Positions 1-9,047 are shown, numbered from the stretch's first letter. The stretch is DNA of 64,000 nucleotides from Pullulanibacillus camelliae (GCF_014642655.1 NZ_BMIR01000001.1:1-64000), one strand, 5' to 3'. The notes: generated by a model not told the origin, from the letters alone. A program made the numbers and translations.

Positions 1-97
1 AGAGATGACATAGGTCATAAGCATAAAAAGGGTTTTATGGATTATCAATCCATCAAAATTACAACAAAATCAAAGTCGATTTCAATTCATCACGGAT

Positions 98-1984
98 TCA
101 GGAATTATTGCTTGTGGATGATATTTTCCAGCCTCCGTCCTCGAATAAACAGATGCCTTTAACAAGCACTTGCTTAAAATGCTTTGTGAGAGCCTGTATA
201 TAAGCCCCATATTTTCCATTCGGGCTTAATGCCGCTTCACACCCTGTAAAATAAGGAAAAATTAATCCTTCGATAGCTGGTATGATCTTGGAATCATTTC
301 CTTCACCGATAACTGCTGGAATATATCCGTCTTCAGTTACATTTTCGCCAATGGTATTGGCACACCTTTGCGCTTGTAATTCGGCTAACTGGGCGAGTTC
401 AGCCCGATTATGTCTTTTAAAAAGTTTTTCTAGAGCGATATAAGCAGCCCAGCATTTACCTGCCAAATAAATATTGTTACGTGCCTGCCCAAGAGAAACA
501 TCTAAACTATCATATGTTGTAATTTCAGCCCCACCCATTGTTCTTGAACTATCCAGCCCCATGATCCCGTTGCGCTTGTCTGGGTCAGGATGATCACGAT
601 GAAGCATGCTTTGAAAGCATTCCTCGATAATAGAAAATTTAGCTTGCAACCATTCCTGATCGTCGGTTTGTTCAATATAAACCAAAGCACAAAGCAGCCA
701 GTTGACCAACTGTTCTTGTGTCATATGCGAAAAGCAGCCATCAATCCCATATAATTCATAGGCCGAATAATGTGGGCGAGAAAAGGTATTGGCAATCCCC
801 ATGTCATGGGTAAAACTAATGCCACCCGGGTACTCCTTCTCATCTTCTGGAAAGCGGACGGTATCCTTATAGCTGTAACGCTCTACAAAGACATCAAGAA
901 CATTTTTTACAGTCCAAGGATTCATCTTTAATTCATAGAATAGCTGATCAACCGTCAAATCGAAGGTGTTCATCATGCGATATTCACCTTCATTCACCAC
1001 CCACAAGGGACCTCCTTCAGCTTCCAGAAGCTGCGTTGAACCGTAATAACTTCGAATAGCATGGGCCATCATAAACTTCTGGTCTTCAGATAGTGATGCC
1101 GATTCTATTTTTTTATTGGCTTGCTTAGAATAGTCTACTAAGCGATCAAAGTGGGTCAGACTATAGCGTCCAACATCCTCAATGGAATCAAAAAATCGTG
1201 TATAGTAGTAGACACTGTTTATCCCTACAGTGGCCTGACCAGAACGGTAAAAGCACACCGCAAAGCGATAAGTTTCTTTTTGACCAGCAGGTGTATCCAT
1301 GATTAAGAGTCCAACCTTACCTAAACCAAAGGCCCAGTTTTCCTCAAAAGGGTTAGTGAATATATCCTCAAGACTAAAATGCAAAGCAGACTTCACCATG
1401 GGATTATCTGTGACTATAGCCGTTCGACTCCCCTGCCCCACACCAATTAATTCCGAGGTATCCTGAGTTCTCCTCATAGATGCGTAAGGATCACTGCCTT
1501 CATAGCCAAAGAAAGCACGCCGCGCGTGTGTACCTTTCGTATTATCGACTGTCACTTCTACAAATAAGGCTGGAAGAATGGCTTCCTTCACTTCATCCTC
1601 GGAAGCAGAAGTAGGATCAGGGACAGGACGAACCTGAGAATAAATAGTAAAGGTCAAATCTCCCGCATGCCACGTATCACTTGTTGTCTTAAAAATTCTT
1701 TTAATCTCTTCTTTTGGAAAGGCGGAAAGAATATTGGGCTTATCCGGATTAGGATCAGGATTCTCAATATCATATCGTCCGCTTTCACTCTCACTCTGTT
1801 GGAAGAACGGTAAGGCCTGATACTGACCTTTTTCTATTGATTCTAAACCAATAAAAACATTTTCCTTCGGAGGTCTTCCTTGTTCAAGATCGAGACCGCC
1901 AGAGGCCCCTGGAAAACCTAAGGTTAAGCTAGCAAAGGCACCGATTGGAGAATGGTGCGCATTAAAAAATTGATTATCAGGCAT
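98..1984 (-). CDS. GH52 beta-xylosidase, C-terminally truncated
   Basis: This is a retaining exo-beta-1,4-xylosidase of family GH52, expected to release xylose from imported xylo-oligosaccharides in the cytoplasm (no signal peptide is visible). The N-terminus (NAHHSPIGAFASLTLGFPG) and the blocks VVNEGEYRMMNTFDLTVDQ near 329-347 and GGAEITTYDSLDVSLGQARN near 484-503 are family hallmarks. E332 and D492 occupy the expected nucleophile and acid/base positions. The frame stops at TGA after residue 628, right after ISSTSNNS, whereas Geobacillus GH52 enzymes I recall are about 705 residues and continue with a Trp-led helix. No frame in the remaining 97 bases restores that segment, so roughly 75 residues are missing. 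Start is ATG behind AAAGGGGAGATGA. It is the last gene of the operon with the ABC importer. Family certain; activity doubtful. Confidence 0.9.
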   Translation of the reverse strand: MPDNQFFNAHHSPIGAFASLTLGFPGASGGLDLEQGRPPKENVFIGLESIEKGQYQALPFFQQSESESGRYDIENPDPNPDKPNILSAFPKEEIKRIFKTTSDTWHAGDLTFTIYSQVRPVPDPTSASEDEVKEAILPALFVEVTVDNTKGTHARRAFFGYEGSDPYASMRRTQDTSELIGVGQGSRTAIVTDNPMVKSALHFSLEDIFTNPFEENWAFGLGKVGLLIMDTPAGQKETYRFAVCFYRSGQATVGINSVYYYTRFFDSIEDVGRYSLTHFDRLVDYSKQANKKIESASLSEDQKFMMAHAIRSYYGSTQLLEAEGGPLWVVNEGEYRMMNTFDLTVDQLFYELKMNPWTVKNVLDVFVERYSYKDTVRFPEDEKEYPGGISFTHDMGIANTFSRPHYSAYELYGIDGCFSHMTQEQLVNWLLCALVYIEQTDDQEWLQAKFSIIEECFQSMLHRDHPDPDKRNGIMGLDSSRTMGGAEITTYDSLDVSLGQARNNIYLAGKCWAAYIALEKLFKRHNRAELAQLAELQAQRCANTIGENVTEDGYIPAVIGEGNDSKIIPAIEGLIFPYFTGCEAALSPNGKYGAYIQALTKHFKQVLVKGICLFEDGGWKISSTSNNS

Positions 1985-2090
1985 GAGAAATCATCTCCCC
2001 TTTCACTAGAAAGCATTCATTTTACATGTGGGTCATAATGACGCAAAGGACAGGAGTTCCTTGTCCATGAAGTCAAATTTTAATCATCGA

Positions 2091-2966
2091 TTACTTTCCA
2101 AAACCAGCCATCATCCCACGACGGATAAAACGCCCTCCAAAAATATAAGCAATTAATAAGGGCAATGCGGATAAGGTGACAGCGGCCATAGTTACAGGGA
2201 TATCCATTGTATGTTCCCCTTGGAATTGCACGACTGCAAGAGGCAGAACCTTGACATTATCACTCTGCGTAAGTACAAGGGGAAATAAGAAGTTATTCCA
2301 TGCTAGGATAAATTGATAGATGGCTATCGAAATAATCGATGGCAGAGCTAAAGGTGTAACAAGATGAAATAATATTTTAAAATCAGATGCGCCTTCAATT
2401 CCCATTGACTCATATAACTCATTAGGAATATCTCTAACAAAGTTAACAAGAAATAGCAGTGTGAGCGGAATGCCAAAGGCAATTGATGGGAGCACCAATC
2501 CTCCTAAGCTATCATACAGCCCCATTTTTGTAATTAAGACATAAACTGGAATGATAGCAGCTTGTATCGGGAGTGCCAAGCCAATTAAAAATATATTAAA
2601 GATAATTCTCACCATACGACTTCGACTACGCACAATGACATAGGCTAGGAATAATGAGAAGGCGACCGTAAAAATAACAGAGAGCACTGACACAATAAGG
2701 CTGTTGAAAAAGAAATGCACAAAACCTGCTTGAAGTACTGTTAAATAATTACTAAATGTCGGGTGTATGGTCGGCAGCCATGTTGGACTTCCCGTAAGAA
2801 ATCCATTTTGCTCTCGTAAGCTGGACATGAGAATATAGAGAACTGGATAAAACGAGATGATGAGCCAAATGACTCCAAATGTGGTAAACGCAATGTTCGT
2901 CCATGAGTGTTTATGCCGTCGTTGCTCATAGTTATTTGTATTTAGCATTGTTTGAGACTCCGCCAT
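2091..2966 (-). CDS. Sugar ABC transporter permease, MalG/AraQ type
   Basis: This is a membrane subunit of a carbohydrate importer (CUT1 class), probably for xylo-oligosaccharides given the GH52 gene that follows. It has 291 residues and six predicted hydrophobic segments beginning near residue 25. The cytoplasmic EAA-type loop reads ELYESMGIEGASDFKILFHLVTPLALP near residues 182-208 and would contact the ATPase. Start is ATG behind GAAGGAGGGGATGTG. It follows the MalF-type permease by one base, so the two are translationally coupled. About 105 bases separate it from the GH52 start. No ATPase gene is nearby. The substrate is inferred from context only. Confidence 0.88.
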   Translation of the reverse strand: MAESQTMLNTNNYEQRRHKHSWTNIAFTTFGVIWLIISFYPVLYILMSSLREQNGFLTGSPTWLPTIHPTFSNYLTVLQAGFVHFFFNSLIVSVLSVIFTVAFSLFLAYVIVRSRSRMVRIIFNIFLIGLALPIQAAIIPVYVLITKMGLYDSLGGLVLPSIAFGIPLTLLFLVNFVRDIPNELYESMGIEGASDFKILFHLVTPLALPSIISIAIYQFILAWNNFLFPLVLTQSDNVKVLPLAVVQFQGEHTMDIPVTMAAVTLSALPLLIAYIFGGRFIRRGMMAGFGK

Positions 2967-2967
2967 A

Positions 2968-3861
2968 TCACATCCCCTCCTTCTGACTATCCATACGGTT
3001 AAACCCTGTAAATTTTAAGATGAGGAGTGAAAGAACGAGTCCAAATACAGCTAGAATAATAGCCATGACACTTCCCATTCCTAGGTCATTATTTATAAAG
3101 GCTTGCTTATACATATCCATTGCTAAAACCTGGGTTGCAGAGCCCGGACCTCCCCCAGTCAATACATAGATCAAATCAAAATACGTTAATGTTCCTGTAA
3201 GAATCAATACCGATGCCGTGACTATTGTATATTTTAATTGGGGCAAGGTAATTGAAAAAAATATACGAAATGGACCAGCACCATCTATTCTGGCTGCTTC
3301 ATATAAGGATTCTGGAATCTGTTTTGCTCCACCCTGAAACAAGAGGGAATTAAACGGGACGAATTGCCAAGCAATGATTAAACTGACAATAAAAAGCGCT
3401 AAGTGTGGATTGCCCAACCAGTTTTCATTTCCATTTCCTATGCCTATAGCTTTTAAAATAGCGTTAACAAGTCCAAAGTTTGGATTTAAAATATAGGACC
3501 ACGTCACCCCGATAGCTGCTGCGGAAAATAGCAAAGGGATGAAATAAAAAATACTAAAAACAGTTCGATGTTTTTGCTTACCTGCCATAAACACACCGAG
3601 TACTAGGCTCAGCGGACACTGTGTAATCCAGCACAATCCCATCAATTCAATCGTTAACCAAGTGGATTGCCAAGCTTCTCCATCCTTAAATACGGTTACC
3701 CAATTCTTCATTCCAACCCAAATAGGATCGGTAATCCCATCCCAGCTTAATCCGCTATAATAAACAGCGACACACATCGGGACTAACGCAAAAACCACAA
3801 AGAAAACCAAAGCTGGAAGCACCATTACCCACCGTTGCCAATTCATTCGCGTCCCAAGCAT
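2968..3861 (-). CDS. Sugar ABC transporter permease, MalF/UgpA type
   Basis: This is the partner membrane subunit of the importer (297 residues). It has an N-terminal hydrophobic segment near residues 10-33, four or five further segments and the EAA loop SLYEAARIDGAGPFRIFFSITLP near residues 186-208. The block TGGGPGSATQVLAMDMYKQAF is typical of MalF-type CUT1 permeases. Start is ATG with GGAGTGTTGAAAA upstream. A stem-loop lies between the binding-protein gene and this gene (3891-3916). Xylo-oligosaccharide specificity is inferred from the adjacent GH52 gene and the XylR-type operator at the head of the operon. Confidence 0.88.
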   Translation of the reverse strand: MLGTRMNWQRWVMVLPALVFFVVFALVPMCVAVYYSGLSWDGITDPIWVGMKNWVTVFKDGEAWQSTWLTIELMGLCWITQCPLSLVLGVFMAGKQKHRTVFSIFYFIPLLFSAAAIGVTWSYILNPNFGLVNAILKAIGIGNGNENWLGNPHLALFIVSLIIAWQFVPFNSLLFQGGAKQIPESLYEAARIDGAGPFRIFFSITLPQLKYTIVTASVLILTGTLTYFDLIYVLTGGGPGSATQVLAMDMYKQAFINNDLGMGSVMAIILAVFGLVLSLLILKFTGFNRMDSQKEGM

Positions 3862-3890
3862 TTTTCAACACTCCAGTTGTTAAAAAGATT

Positions 3891-3916
3891 TAGCAAGGGG
3901 GGATATCCCCCTGCTA
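3891..3916 (-). other. Intercistronic stem-loop after binding-protein gene
   Basis: The arms TAGCA-GGGGG and CCCCC-TGCTA pair over ten base pairs with one bulged A and a loop of about five bases. On the transcribed strand the hairpin begins immediately after the binding-protein stop codon and precedes the permease ribosome binding site. No U-run follows, so 3'-end stabilisation of the binding-protein message is more likely than strong termination. The position is equivalent to the hairpins at 12969-13007, 29602-29624 and 59689-59716. Confidence 0.8.
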
Positions 3917-5215
3917 TTACTTCAAATATTTATTCATGTCTGTAGAAAATTCTTGTGGCGACATTTGATTTAACAAAACCTTGCTTAGGTCTTCATTAAG
4001 TCTATTGCCCTCTTTTGTACTCAAAGCTGTATCCCATGATTGTTGGAAATATTTGGCGTTTTTAATAATATCATAGGAGAAACTCATATAATCCCCATTA
4101 TCTGAATCTTTTAATTGTGAATCAATGCCATTTACAGCAGGGACATTACTAATCTTAATTAAATCACTAACATTTTTATCGTTTAGGTTAGCGTCTTTAA
4201 GGAACTTGATAGCTGCTTTTTTATTCTTGGTATTTTTTGAGATCGAATAAAATTCACTTGGGTTACCTGCGACATCACTTGGATCCCCTTTTCCACCAGA
4301 CACCGTTGGGAAGGTGAACCAACCTAAGTTGCCTTTATCAACAAAGTCTTTAGCATCAGACAACACACTTGTATAGCCCCAGCTTCCCATCAACCACATT
4401 GCCGCTTTACCAGTATAAAGCAGCGCTGCATCTTCACCATCACCTGATCCCACTGAACTAAAGCCTTGTTCAAATGCCCCCGCTTTCACCAATTGCTGCA
4501 TCATTTGAATGGCCTTTTGAATCGAAGGGTCCGACCAAGCATTATCTTTTCCCGCCGCAACATTATTAAAAGGTTCAGACCCGCCTATCCTGTCGACCAA
4601 ATATTCGAAGTACATAAGATCGGGCCATTTATCTTTTCCACCAAGCGCAATAGGTGCAATGCCTTTAGATTTCAATACTTTAACTGCATCAAGAAGATCG
4701 TCCCACGTTTTTGGTGGATTAAGATTATATTTCTTAAATATTTCTTTGTTATAAAAGAAATTCACTTGTTGCAAATTACCATGTGGAACGCCATAAATTT
4801 TCCCATCGAAAGTAACCGATTTCATTATTGAGGATAAATATTTATCAGAGTCATCTTTCAAGTAAGGGGTTAAATCTAAAACATCACCTGCATCAATGTA
4901 GTCCTTCAAGCCTCCGCCACCCCAGTTACTAAAAATATCTGGTGCGTTATCAGCTCCCATTACAATGTGCAATTTTTGTTTATATGGGTTTGTTTCGAAA
5001 TACTGAGACTTCACTGTGATATCTGAGTTTGCTTTGTTAAAGCGGTCGACCATCTTATCGATAGCATCCTTAGCATCTCCACTGACATCATTCCATACTA
5101 CGACAGAACCACCTGACCCCTTGCCCGAGCTCGAACTTGAGCAGCCAGCCAAAAGACCCAAGAGCAATACAGCGCTTACAATCGTCATAAAAAATTTTTT
5201 ACCTACCCGATTCAC
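3917..5215 (-). CDS. ABC sugar-binding lipoprotein (family 1 extracellular SBP)
   Basis: This is the extracellular solute-binding protein that delivers oligosaccharide to the permeases downstream. The start chosen is GTG (MNRVGKKFF), because GGGGG sits about seven bases upstream; the in-frame ATG 18 bases further up would place that ribosome binding site inside the gene. The N-terminus is a lipoprotein signal with lipobox LLAGC (Cys25) followed by a Ser/Gly linker. The body has the usual features of family 1 binding proteins, such as DAPDIFSNWGGGG and a C-terminal stretch ending in NKYLK. It is the first gene of SBP-permease-permease-GH52. A XylR-type operator and promoter lie immediately upstream, suggesting xylose-responsive repression. 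Confidence 0.9.
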   Translation of the reverse strand: MNRVGKKFFMTIVSAVLLLGLLAGCSSSSSGKGSGGSVVVWNDVSGDAKDAIDKMVDRFNKANSDITVKSQYFETNPYKQKLHIVMGADNAPDIFSNWGGGGLKDYIDAGDVLDLTPYLKDDSDKYLSSIMKSVTFDGKIYGVPHGNLQQVNFFYNKEIFKKYNLNPPKTWDDLLDAVKVLKSKGIAPIALGGKDKWPDLMYFEYLVDRIGGSEPFNNVAAGKDNAWSDPSIQKAIQMMQQLVKAGAFEQGFSSVGSGDGEDAALLYTGKAAMWLMGSWGYTSVLSDAKDFVDKGNLGWFTFPTVSGGKGDPSDVAGNPSEFYSISKNTKNKKAAIKFLKDANLNDKNVSDLIKISNVPAVNGIDSQLKDSDNGDYMSFSYDIIKNAKYFQQSWDTALSTKEGNRLNEDLSKVLLNQMSPQEFSTDMNKYLK

Positions 5216-5230
5216 AAAATAGCCCCCAAT

Positions 5231-5242
5231 CAAATCGATTTG
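5231..5242. promoter_or_regulatory. 12-bp palindrome CAAATCGATTTG in the leader
   Basis: This perfect palindrome lies between the XylR-type operator and the ribosome binding site of the binding-protein gene. Its core AAATCGATTT is the same as in the LacI-type palindromes at 61113-61130 and 62197-62210. It may be a second operator for a LacI-family repressor, but chance cannot be excluded for a 12-mer. Confidence 0.4.
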
Positions 5243-5263
5243 TTTGTTTATTCAATAAACTAA
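5243..5263. promoter_or_regulatory. XylR-type operator
   Basis: The arms TTTGTTTATT and AATAAACTAA flank a single C; nine of ten positions are inverted-repeat matches. This fits the Bacillus XylR (ROK-family) operator form TTAGTTT...AAACTAA. It lies just downstream of the predicted -10 element of the xylo-oligosaccharide operon, a classic repressing position. A ROK-family regulator is encoded at 46543-47736 and is a candidate ligand-responsive partner. Confidence 0.75.
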
Positions 5264-5267
5264 TAAT

Positions 5268-5296
5268 ATCATAGTATAACTTTTTTCAGATTGCAA
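5268..5296 (-). promoter_or_regulatory. SigA-type promoter of the xylo-oligosaccharide operon
   Basis: On the minus strand TTGCAA (5291-5296) and TATGAT (5268-5273) are separated by 17 bases. The XylR-type operator directly follows the -10 element, and the GTG start of the binding protein lies about 50 bases downstream. Confidence 0.6.
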
Positions 5297-5476
5297 GCAA
5301 AATCTACATAAAAATTCCCTTATATTTCAATATTTTAACTAAAATCTACTATTACCGACGAAAAAAAGACGAAATAAGACATCGTTCTATTGCCTAAGCT
5401 CAAACGAATCCCTTTATTTCGCCATTTTTAAAGACTATTATTCTATACCCTTTTTTTAATAGATTATAATTTTACA

Positions 5477-6325
5477 TCAAACGCCCGCATAAGCCATAAA
5501 ACCGCCATCAACGGGCACCGTAATTCCAGTGACGAATCCTGATGCCTCTTCATCTACCAGCCAAAGTAGTGTGCCTAATAAATCGTCTGGTTCTCCAAAG
5601 CGATTCATCGGGGTGTGAGTGAGTATTTTATGTGAACGTTCAGTTAAGGTGCCATCCTCATTTGTGAGCATTTTTTTATTTTGTTCAGTGAGAAAAAAGC
5701 CTGGCGCAATGGCATTGACCCGAATCCCCATACCCGCCATATGGACTGCAAGCCATTTGGTAAAGTTTTCAATAGCCGCTTTTGCAGCACTATATGCTGG
5801 AACCTTAGTCATCGGTGTCGGCGCACTCATGGAGGACATATTGATAATAGCAGTGGCCTTCTTACCAACCATCTTTTTAGCAAAAGCTTGTGTTGGCAAG
5901 AGCGTGCCTAGCAAATTTAGATTAAAGACGAAGTTAAACCCTTCCTCCTCTAAGTCAAAGAAGGATTGAACCGTGGGATCTTCCACATCTTCTAGCTTGA
6001 AAGTCTCATTGGTAGTTGCTCCTTTGGGGTGATTCCCGCCTGCACCATTGATTAAAATATCACAGGCACCATAGACATCACTTACCCTTGCCTCAGCTTG
6101 TTTAACGGATGCGTTATCGGTCACATCACACTGAACAAAAATGGCTTCTCCTGAACTCGCCTTAATTTCCTCAACAACCTGACTGCCTTTTTCTTCCGTC
6201 CGGCTGAGAATAGCTATCTTGCTTCCTTGGCGAGCAAGTTCTTTTGCCATCGCCCGACAAAGCACACCACTTCCACCAGTAATCACGACCACTTTATCTT
6301 TTAAACTAGGATGTATGGGTAGCAC
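5477..6325 (-). CDS. uxuB: SDR oxidoreductase, fructuronate reductase-like (UxuB/YjmF type)
   Basis: This is an NAD(P)-dependent short-chain dehydrogenase expected to interconvert D-fructuronate and D-mannonate in glucuronate catabolism. The Rossmann motif TGGSGVLC and the [10 protein letters not shown] block match the Bacillus YjmF/UxuB SDR type, as do the catalytic Ser of NMSSM, YSAAK and the C-terminal [12 protein letters not shown]. The start is GTG at 6325: AAAGGAGGAGG lies seven bases upstream, whereas the longer frame reaching 6433 has no comparable site and would add 36 residues before the fold. That gives 282 residues, close to the ~278 usual for the family. uxuA lies 3 kb upstream in the same orientation. 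This is not the classical long-chain E. coli UxuB. Confidence 0.85.
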   Translation of the reverse strand: MLPIHPSLKDKVVVITGGSGVLCRAMAKELARQGSKIAILSRTEEKGSQVVEEIKASSGEAIFVQCDVTDNASVKQAEARVSDVYGACDILINGAGGNHPKGATTNETFKLEDVEDPTVQSFFDLEEEGFNFVFNLNLLGTLLPTQAFAKKMVGKKATAIINMSSMSAPTPMTKVPAYSAAKAAIENFTKWLAVHMAGMGIRVNAIAPGFFLTEQNKKMLTNEDGTLTERSHKILTHTPMNRFGEPDDLLGTLLWLVDEEASGFVTGITVPVDGGFMAYAGV

Positions 6326-6433
6326 TATGCATCCTCCTCCTTTGCTGTAAATCGATTGCCTGTGTTTTCTTTTTATCCATTGCCGCAAAAGCCTGGGCAA
6401 GGACCCTTCTCCGAAAAGAAGGGTTGGCTTCAT

Positions 6434-7528
6434 CTAGGCGAGTGGACGCTCCATCGCAGTGATGTTAATCGCCTGTTGTTCAGCAACAATACATAATTCA
6501 GCAGCTTTAAAGGCGTGCTCCTGAGTCATCGCCTTTTCCGTCCCATTTATACAATCCAAGATAAATGCCCCGAAGAATGGAAAGCCTACTTTTCCAGATA
6601 ATTCAAAGTGCTTTTCTCCTTCTCCATTGACCAAATACAGATGATTCCCTGAAGCATCCCGTGCAATATCAATGTATTTTCTGACTTCAATATAACCTTC
6701 TGTCCCTAAAATCGTCACGCGCCCGTCACCCCAGGTTCCCAACCCATCTGGTGTGAACCAATCCACACGGAAATAAAAGGTGGCTCCGTTATCAGCGACA
6801 AGCGTTGCATCACCAAAATCCTCAAATTTTGGATACTCCTGATGATTATAATTTCCGACTTTACTATGCAGAACCTGCGCATCCTTCGCTCCAGCATAAT
6901 GAAGGAATTGTTCGATCTGATGGCTGCCAATATCACATAAGATGCCCCCGTATCGTTCAGGGTCAAAAAACCATTCTGGCCGACTCTCAATATTAGCACG
7001 GTGGGGCCCTGTTCCTATCACCTGAATCACACGGCCTATTGCCCCTTGTTCGATTAATTGGCCAGCAAACATCGCACTTTCAACATGTAGACGTTCACTA
7101 TAATAAATGCCCCATTTCAGCCCTGTTTCTTCAACTTTTCTTCTTGCTTGTTCCACTTGTTCTAGCTGTGTGAATGCGGGTTTATCTGTAAAGTAATGCT
7201 TCCCGTGATCCAGAACTTTCAGGCCTAATGGACCTCTATCAGAGGGAATACAAGCACTGGAAACTAACTGAATCTGTGGATTTAACAAAATCTCTTCTTC
7301 TGAATGAGCAGGTTCTACTCCAGGAAAGCTTTTACAAAAAGCTTCCACCTTTTGCTTATCTGGATCATAGACCGAAACAAGCGTCCCCCCTGCTTCTGTC
7401 AGACCATTACACATGCCATAGATGTGACCATGGTCTAATCCGATCACCGCAAACTGAAAGACTCCATCTTCTACTACCCGATTAAAGCTTCCCTTTGGGG
7501 CATAATTCATGCCATCATTTTTATCCAT
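6434..7528 (-). CDS. Gfo/Idh/MocA-family oxidoreductase
   Basis: This is an NAD(P)-dependent sugar dehydrogenase-like protein of 364 residues. The N-terminal Rossmann strand reads FQFAVIGLDHGHIYGM near residue 25. The middle has the family's conserved Lys region, here FTDKPAF, and the substrate domain contains GGILCDIGSHQIEQFLHYAG. In the usual EKP motif the first residue is Asp here (TDKP), a common variation. Start is ATG behind GGGAGGAG. It sits in the uronate block between a second family member and the SDR gene. The substrate cannot be read from sequence; a sugar acid or uronate is plausible from context. Confidence 0.8.
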   Translation of the reverse strand: MDKNDGMNYAPKGSFNRVVEDGVFQFAVIGLDHGHIYGMCNGLTEAGGTLVSVYDPDKQKVEAFCKSFPGVEPAHSEEEILLNPQIQLVSSACIPSDRGPLGLKVLDHGKHYFTDKPAFTQLEQVEQARRKVEETGLKWGIYYSERLHVESAMFAGQLIEQGAIGRVIQVIGTGPHRANIESRPEWFFDPERYGGILCDIGSHQIEQFLHYAGAKDAQVLHSKVGNYNHQEYPKFEDFGDATLVADNGATFYFRVDWFTPDGLGTWGDGRVTILGTEGYIEVRKYIDIARDASGNHLYLVNGEGEKHFELSGKVGFPFFGAFILDCINGTEKAMTQEHAFKAAELCIVAEQQAINITAMERPLA

Positions 7529-7647
7529 CTTGTTCTCCTCCCAAATATGTCAGACTTGGCCTTACGAATATTAAATTCAGTCAATTCTAAAGCGCTTCCC
7601 AAACCTGTGGAGATAACATGCTCTCTAATCATGAAGCTCTATCTTTT

Positions 7648-8814
7648 TTATTCTCTTGATGTCTCGTAATTTCCTCCTGTAGTAATTTGATCCGTAGAAA
7701 AATTACTAATGGAGTTTGTTTTTTCATAGAAATGAATGGCATTTTTTAGAATGCCTGCCCTTGTATAAAAGGGACTATCTGATTTTAATGGAAGCTTGAC
7801 TTTAGTACCAAAGGTTGCTGATTGATAAATGGCTGTGATTAATTCAAGGGTTTGCCGTCCTTCCTTGCCATCAACAAGCAGTGATTTCTTCCCCTCAATG
7901 GCCTGCAAAACATCGTAAAGCTGACCTTGATGCCCTTCATAGTTAAGAACTGGAGTTTCATTATAAATAGCCTCCAGTTCAGCTTCGAGCTCGGGATTGG
8001 GAAGCGGAAAGCCATTTTCTTTTGCTTTAGAAGCCTTGACCTTCCAAGGAACGGATACCCGAGCCTGCTTCCCTTGGAAGATTAATTGCTGTTCTTCCCC
8101 ATGGTGGACAACTGAACTGGTAATCTGCGCCAGTCCTCCATTATCATAACGACAAATTGCAATAGATACATCTTCAACCTCAGCGTTATCATGTGATGTA
8201 TTACTTGTCACGGCGGTCACCTCAGAGGGCATACCGTTCATCCAGCGGAAAATATCAATGTGATGCACCGCATGGTTTAATGTACATCCACCCCCTTCTT
8301 TTTCCCATGTTCCTCGCCACCATAAATCATAGTAGCTATGTCCTCGCCACCAGAAAGAGTCCACTTGAGTATGGACAATTGGCCCCATTTTTTCCGTTTC
8401 AAGAACATGCTTTAACCGCATCATTGGTGTTCTAAAGCGATTTTGTGAGACGACTGATAAGATCTTCCCACTTTTTTCAGCAGCAGCAATCATATCATCA
8501 CATTCTGCCAAGGAGGAGGCCATGGGCTTCTCCACTAAAACATGTTTACCCGCATTCAACGCGGCCACAGCTAATTCCGCATGCGTGTAAGGAGGTGTAC
8601 AAATCGAAATCATATCAATATCTTTGCGTTCGAACACTTTTTGGTAATCACTATACACATCAACCTTCAACTGTTCTTCCTCTGCCTTCGCCTGAGCCTT
8701 TTCTGGATAACGGTCACAAAGTGCGACAATGTTACATTTCTCAGCAAAGGTTTGATAAGCCTTAATATGTGACGTAGAAATAGCTCCAACACCAATAATC
8801 GCTACATTTAACAC
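7648..8814 (-). CDS. Gfo/Idh/MocA-family oxidoreductase
   Basis: This is a second NAD(P)-dependent sugar dehydrogenase-like protein, about 388 residues. It has the Rossmann motif VAIIGVGAISTSH at the N-terminus, the canonical VEKPMA motif near residue 95 and the GGGCTLNHAVHHIDIFRWM block in the substrate domain. I place the start at GTG (8814) because AAGGAG is nine bases upstream of it, whereas the ATG at 8823 directly abuts the AAGGAG. The sequence differs from the neighbouring family member, so this is not a recent duplication. It lies directly downstream of a GH67 remnant and uxuA. Role in uronate or aldouronic-acid metabolism is inferred from position. Confidence 0.8.
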   Translation of the reverse strand: MLNVAIIGVGAISTSHIKAYQTFAEKCNIVALCDRYPEKAQAKAEEEQLKVDVYSDYQKVFERKDIDMISICTPPYTHAELAVAALNAGKHVLVEKPMASSLAECDDMIAAAEKSGKILSVVSQNRFRTPMMRLKHVLETEKMGPIVHTQVDSFWWRGHSYYDLWWRGTWEKEGGGCTLNHAVHHIDIFRWMNGMPSEVTAVTSNTSHDNAEVEDVSIAICRYDNGGLAQITSSVVHHGEEQQLIFQGKQARVSVPWKVKASKAKENGFPLPNPELEAELEAIYNETPVLNYEGHQGQLYDVLQAIEGKKSLLVDGKEGRQTLELITAIYQSATFGTKVKLPLKSDSPFYTRAGILKNAIHFYEKTNSISNFSTDQITTGGNYETSRE

Positions 8815-8900
8815 GACGGTCATCTCCTTAAGATTTGTTTTTAGAATGATTGTGATAGGAACATTTTAGTTAAACATTGAAAGAACTGTCAGCGCCTCCT

Positions 8901-9047
8901 TTAATAAATGGTTCTGCCTTTTTCATCAGCAATCCCAGACTTTCTATAGAAATACGTATTAATAATATCCCGCCATTCCTTAGCATGTTCTTCCTGTTCG
9001 TTCAATCTTTCTAGCACATCTTTGTATCTTTTCTTGGTCACAGCCAT
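8901..9047 (-). pseudogene. aguA: GH67 alpha-glucuronidase C-terminal remnant (aguA)
   Basis: A 48-codon frame reads [20 protein letters not shown] and continues through [20 protein letters not shown] to a natural end at GRTIY. This matches what I recall as the extreme C-terminus of GH67 alpha-glucuronidases ([20 protein letters not shown]..GRxIY), which are about 680 residues. The remnant is in the same frame as uxuA and follows its TAA, so the deletion joined the 3' end of aguA to the uxuA end. An AAGGA sits upstream of its ATG, so a short peptide could still be made. GH67 genes are usual neighbours of uxuA/uxuB in Geobacillus glucuronoxylan clusters. The family assignment rests on memory of the motif. 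Confidence 0.7.

Noticed and set aside
4466-4831. 121-codon plus-strand frame inside the first binding-protein gene
   Set aside because: Antisense shadow of a clear solute-binding lipoprotein gene; no start site or family.
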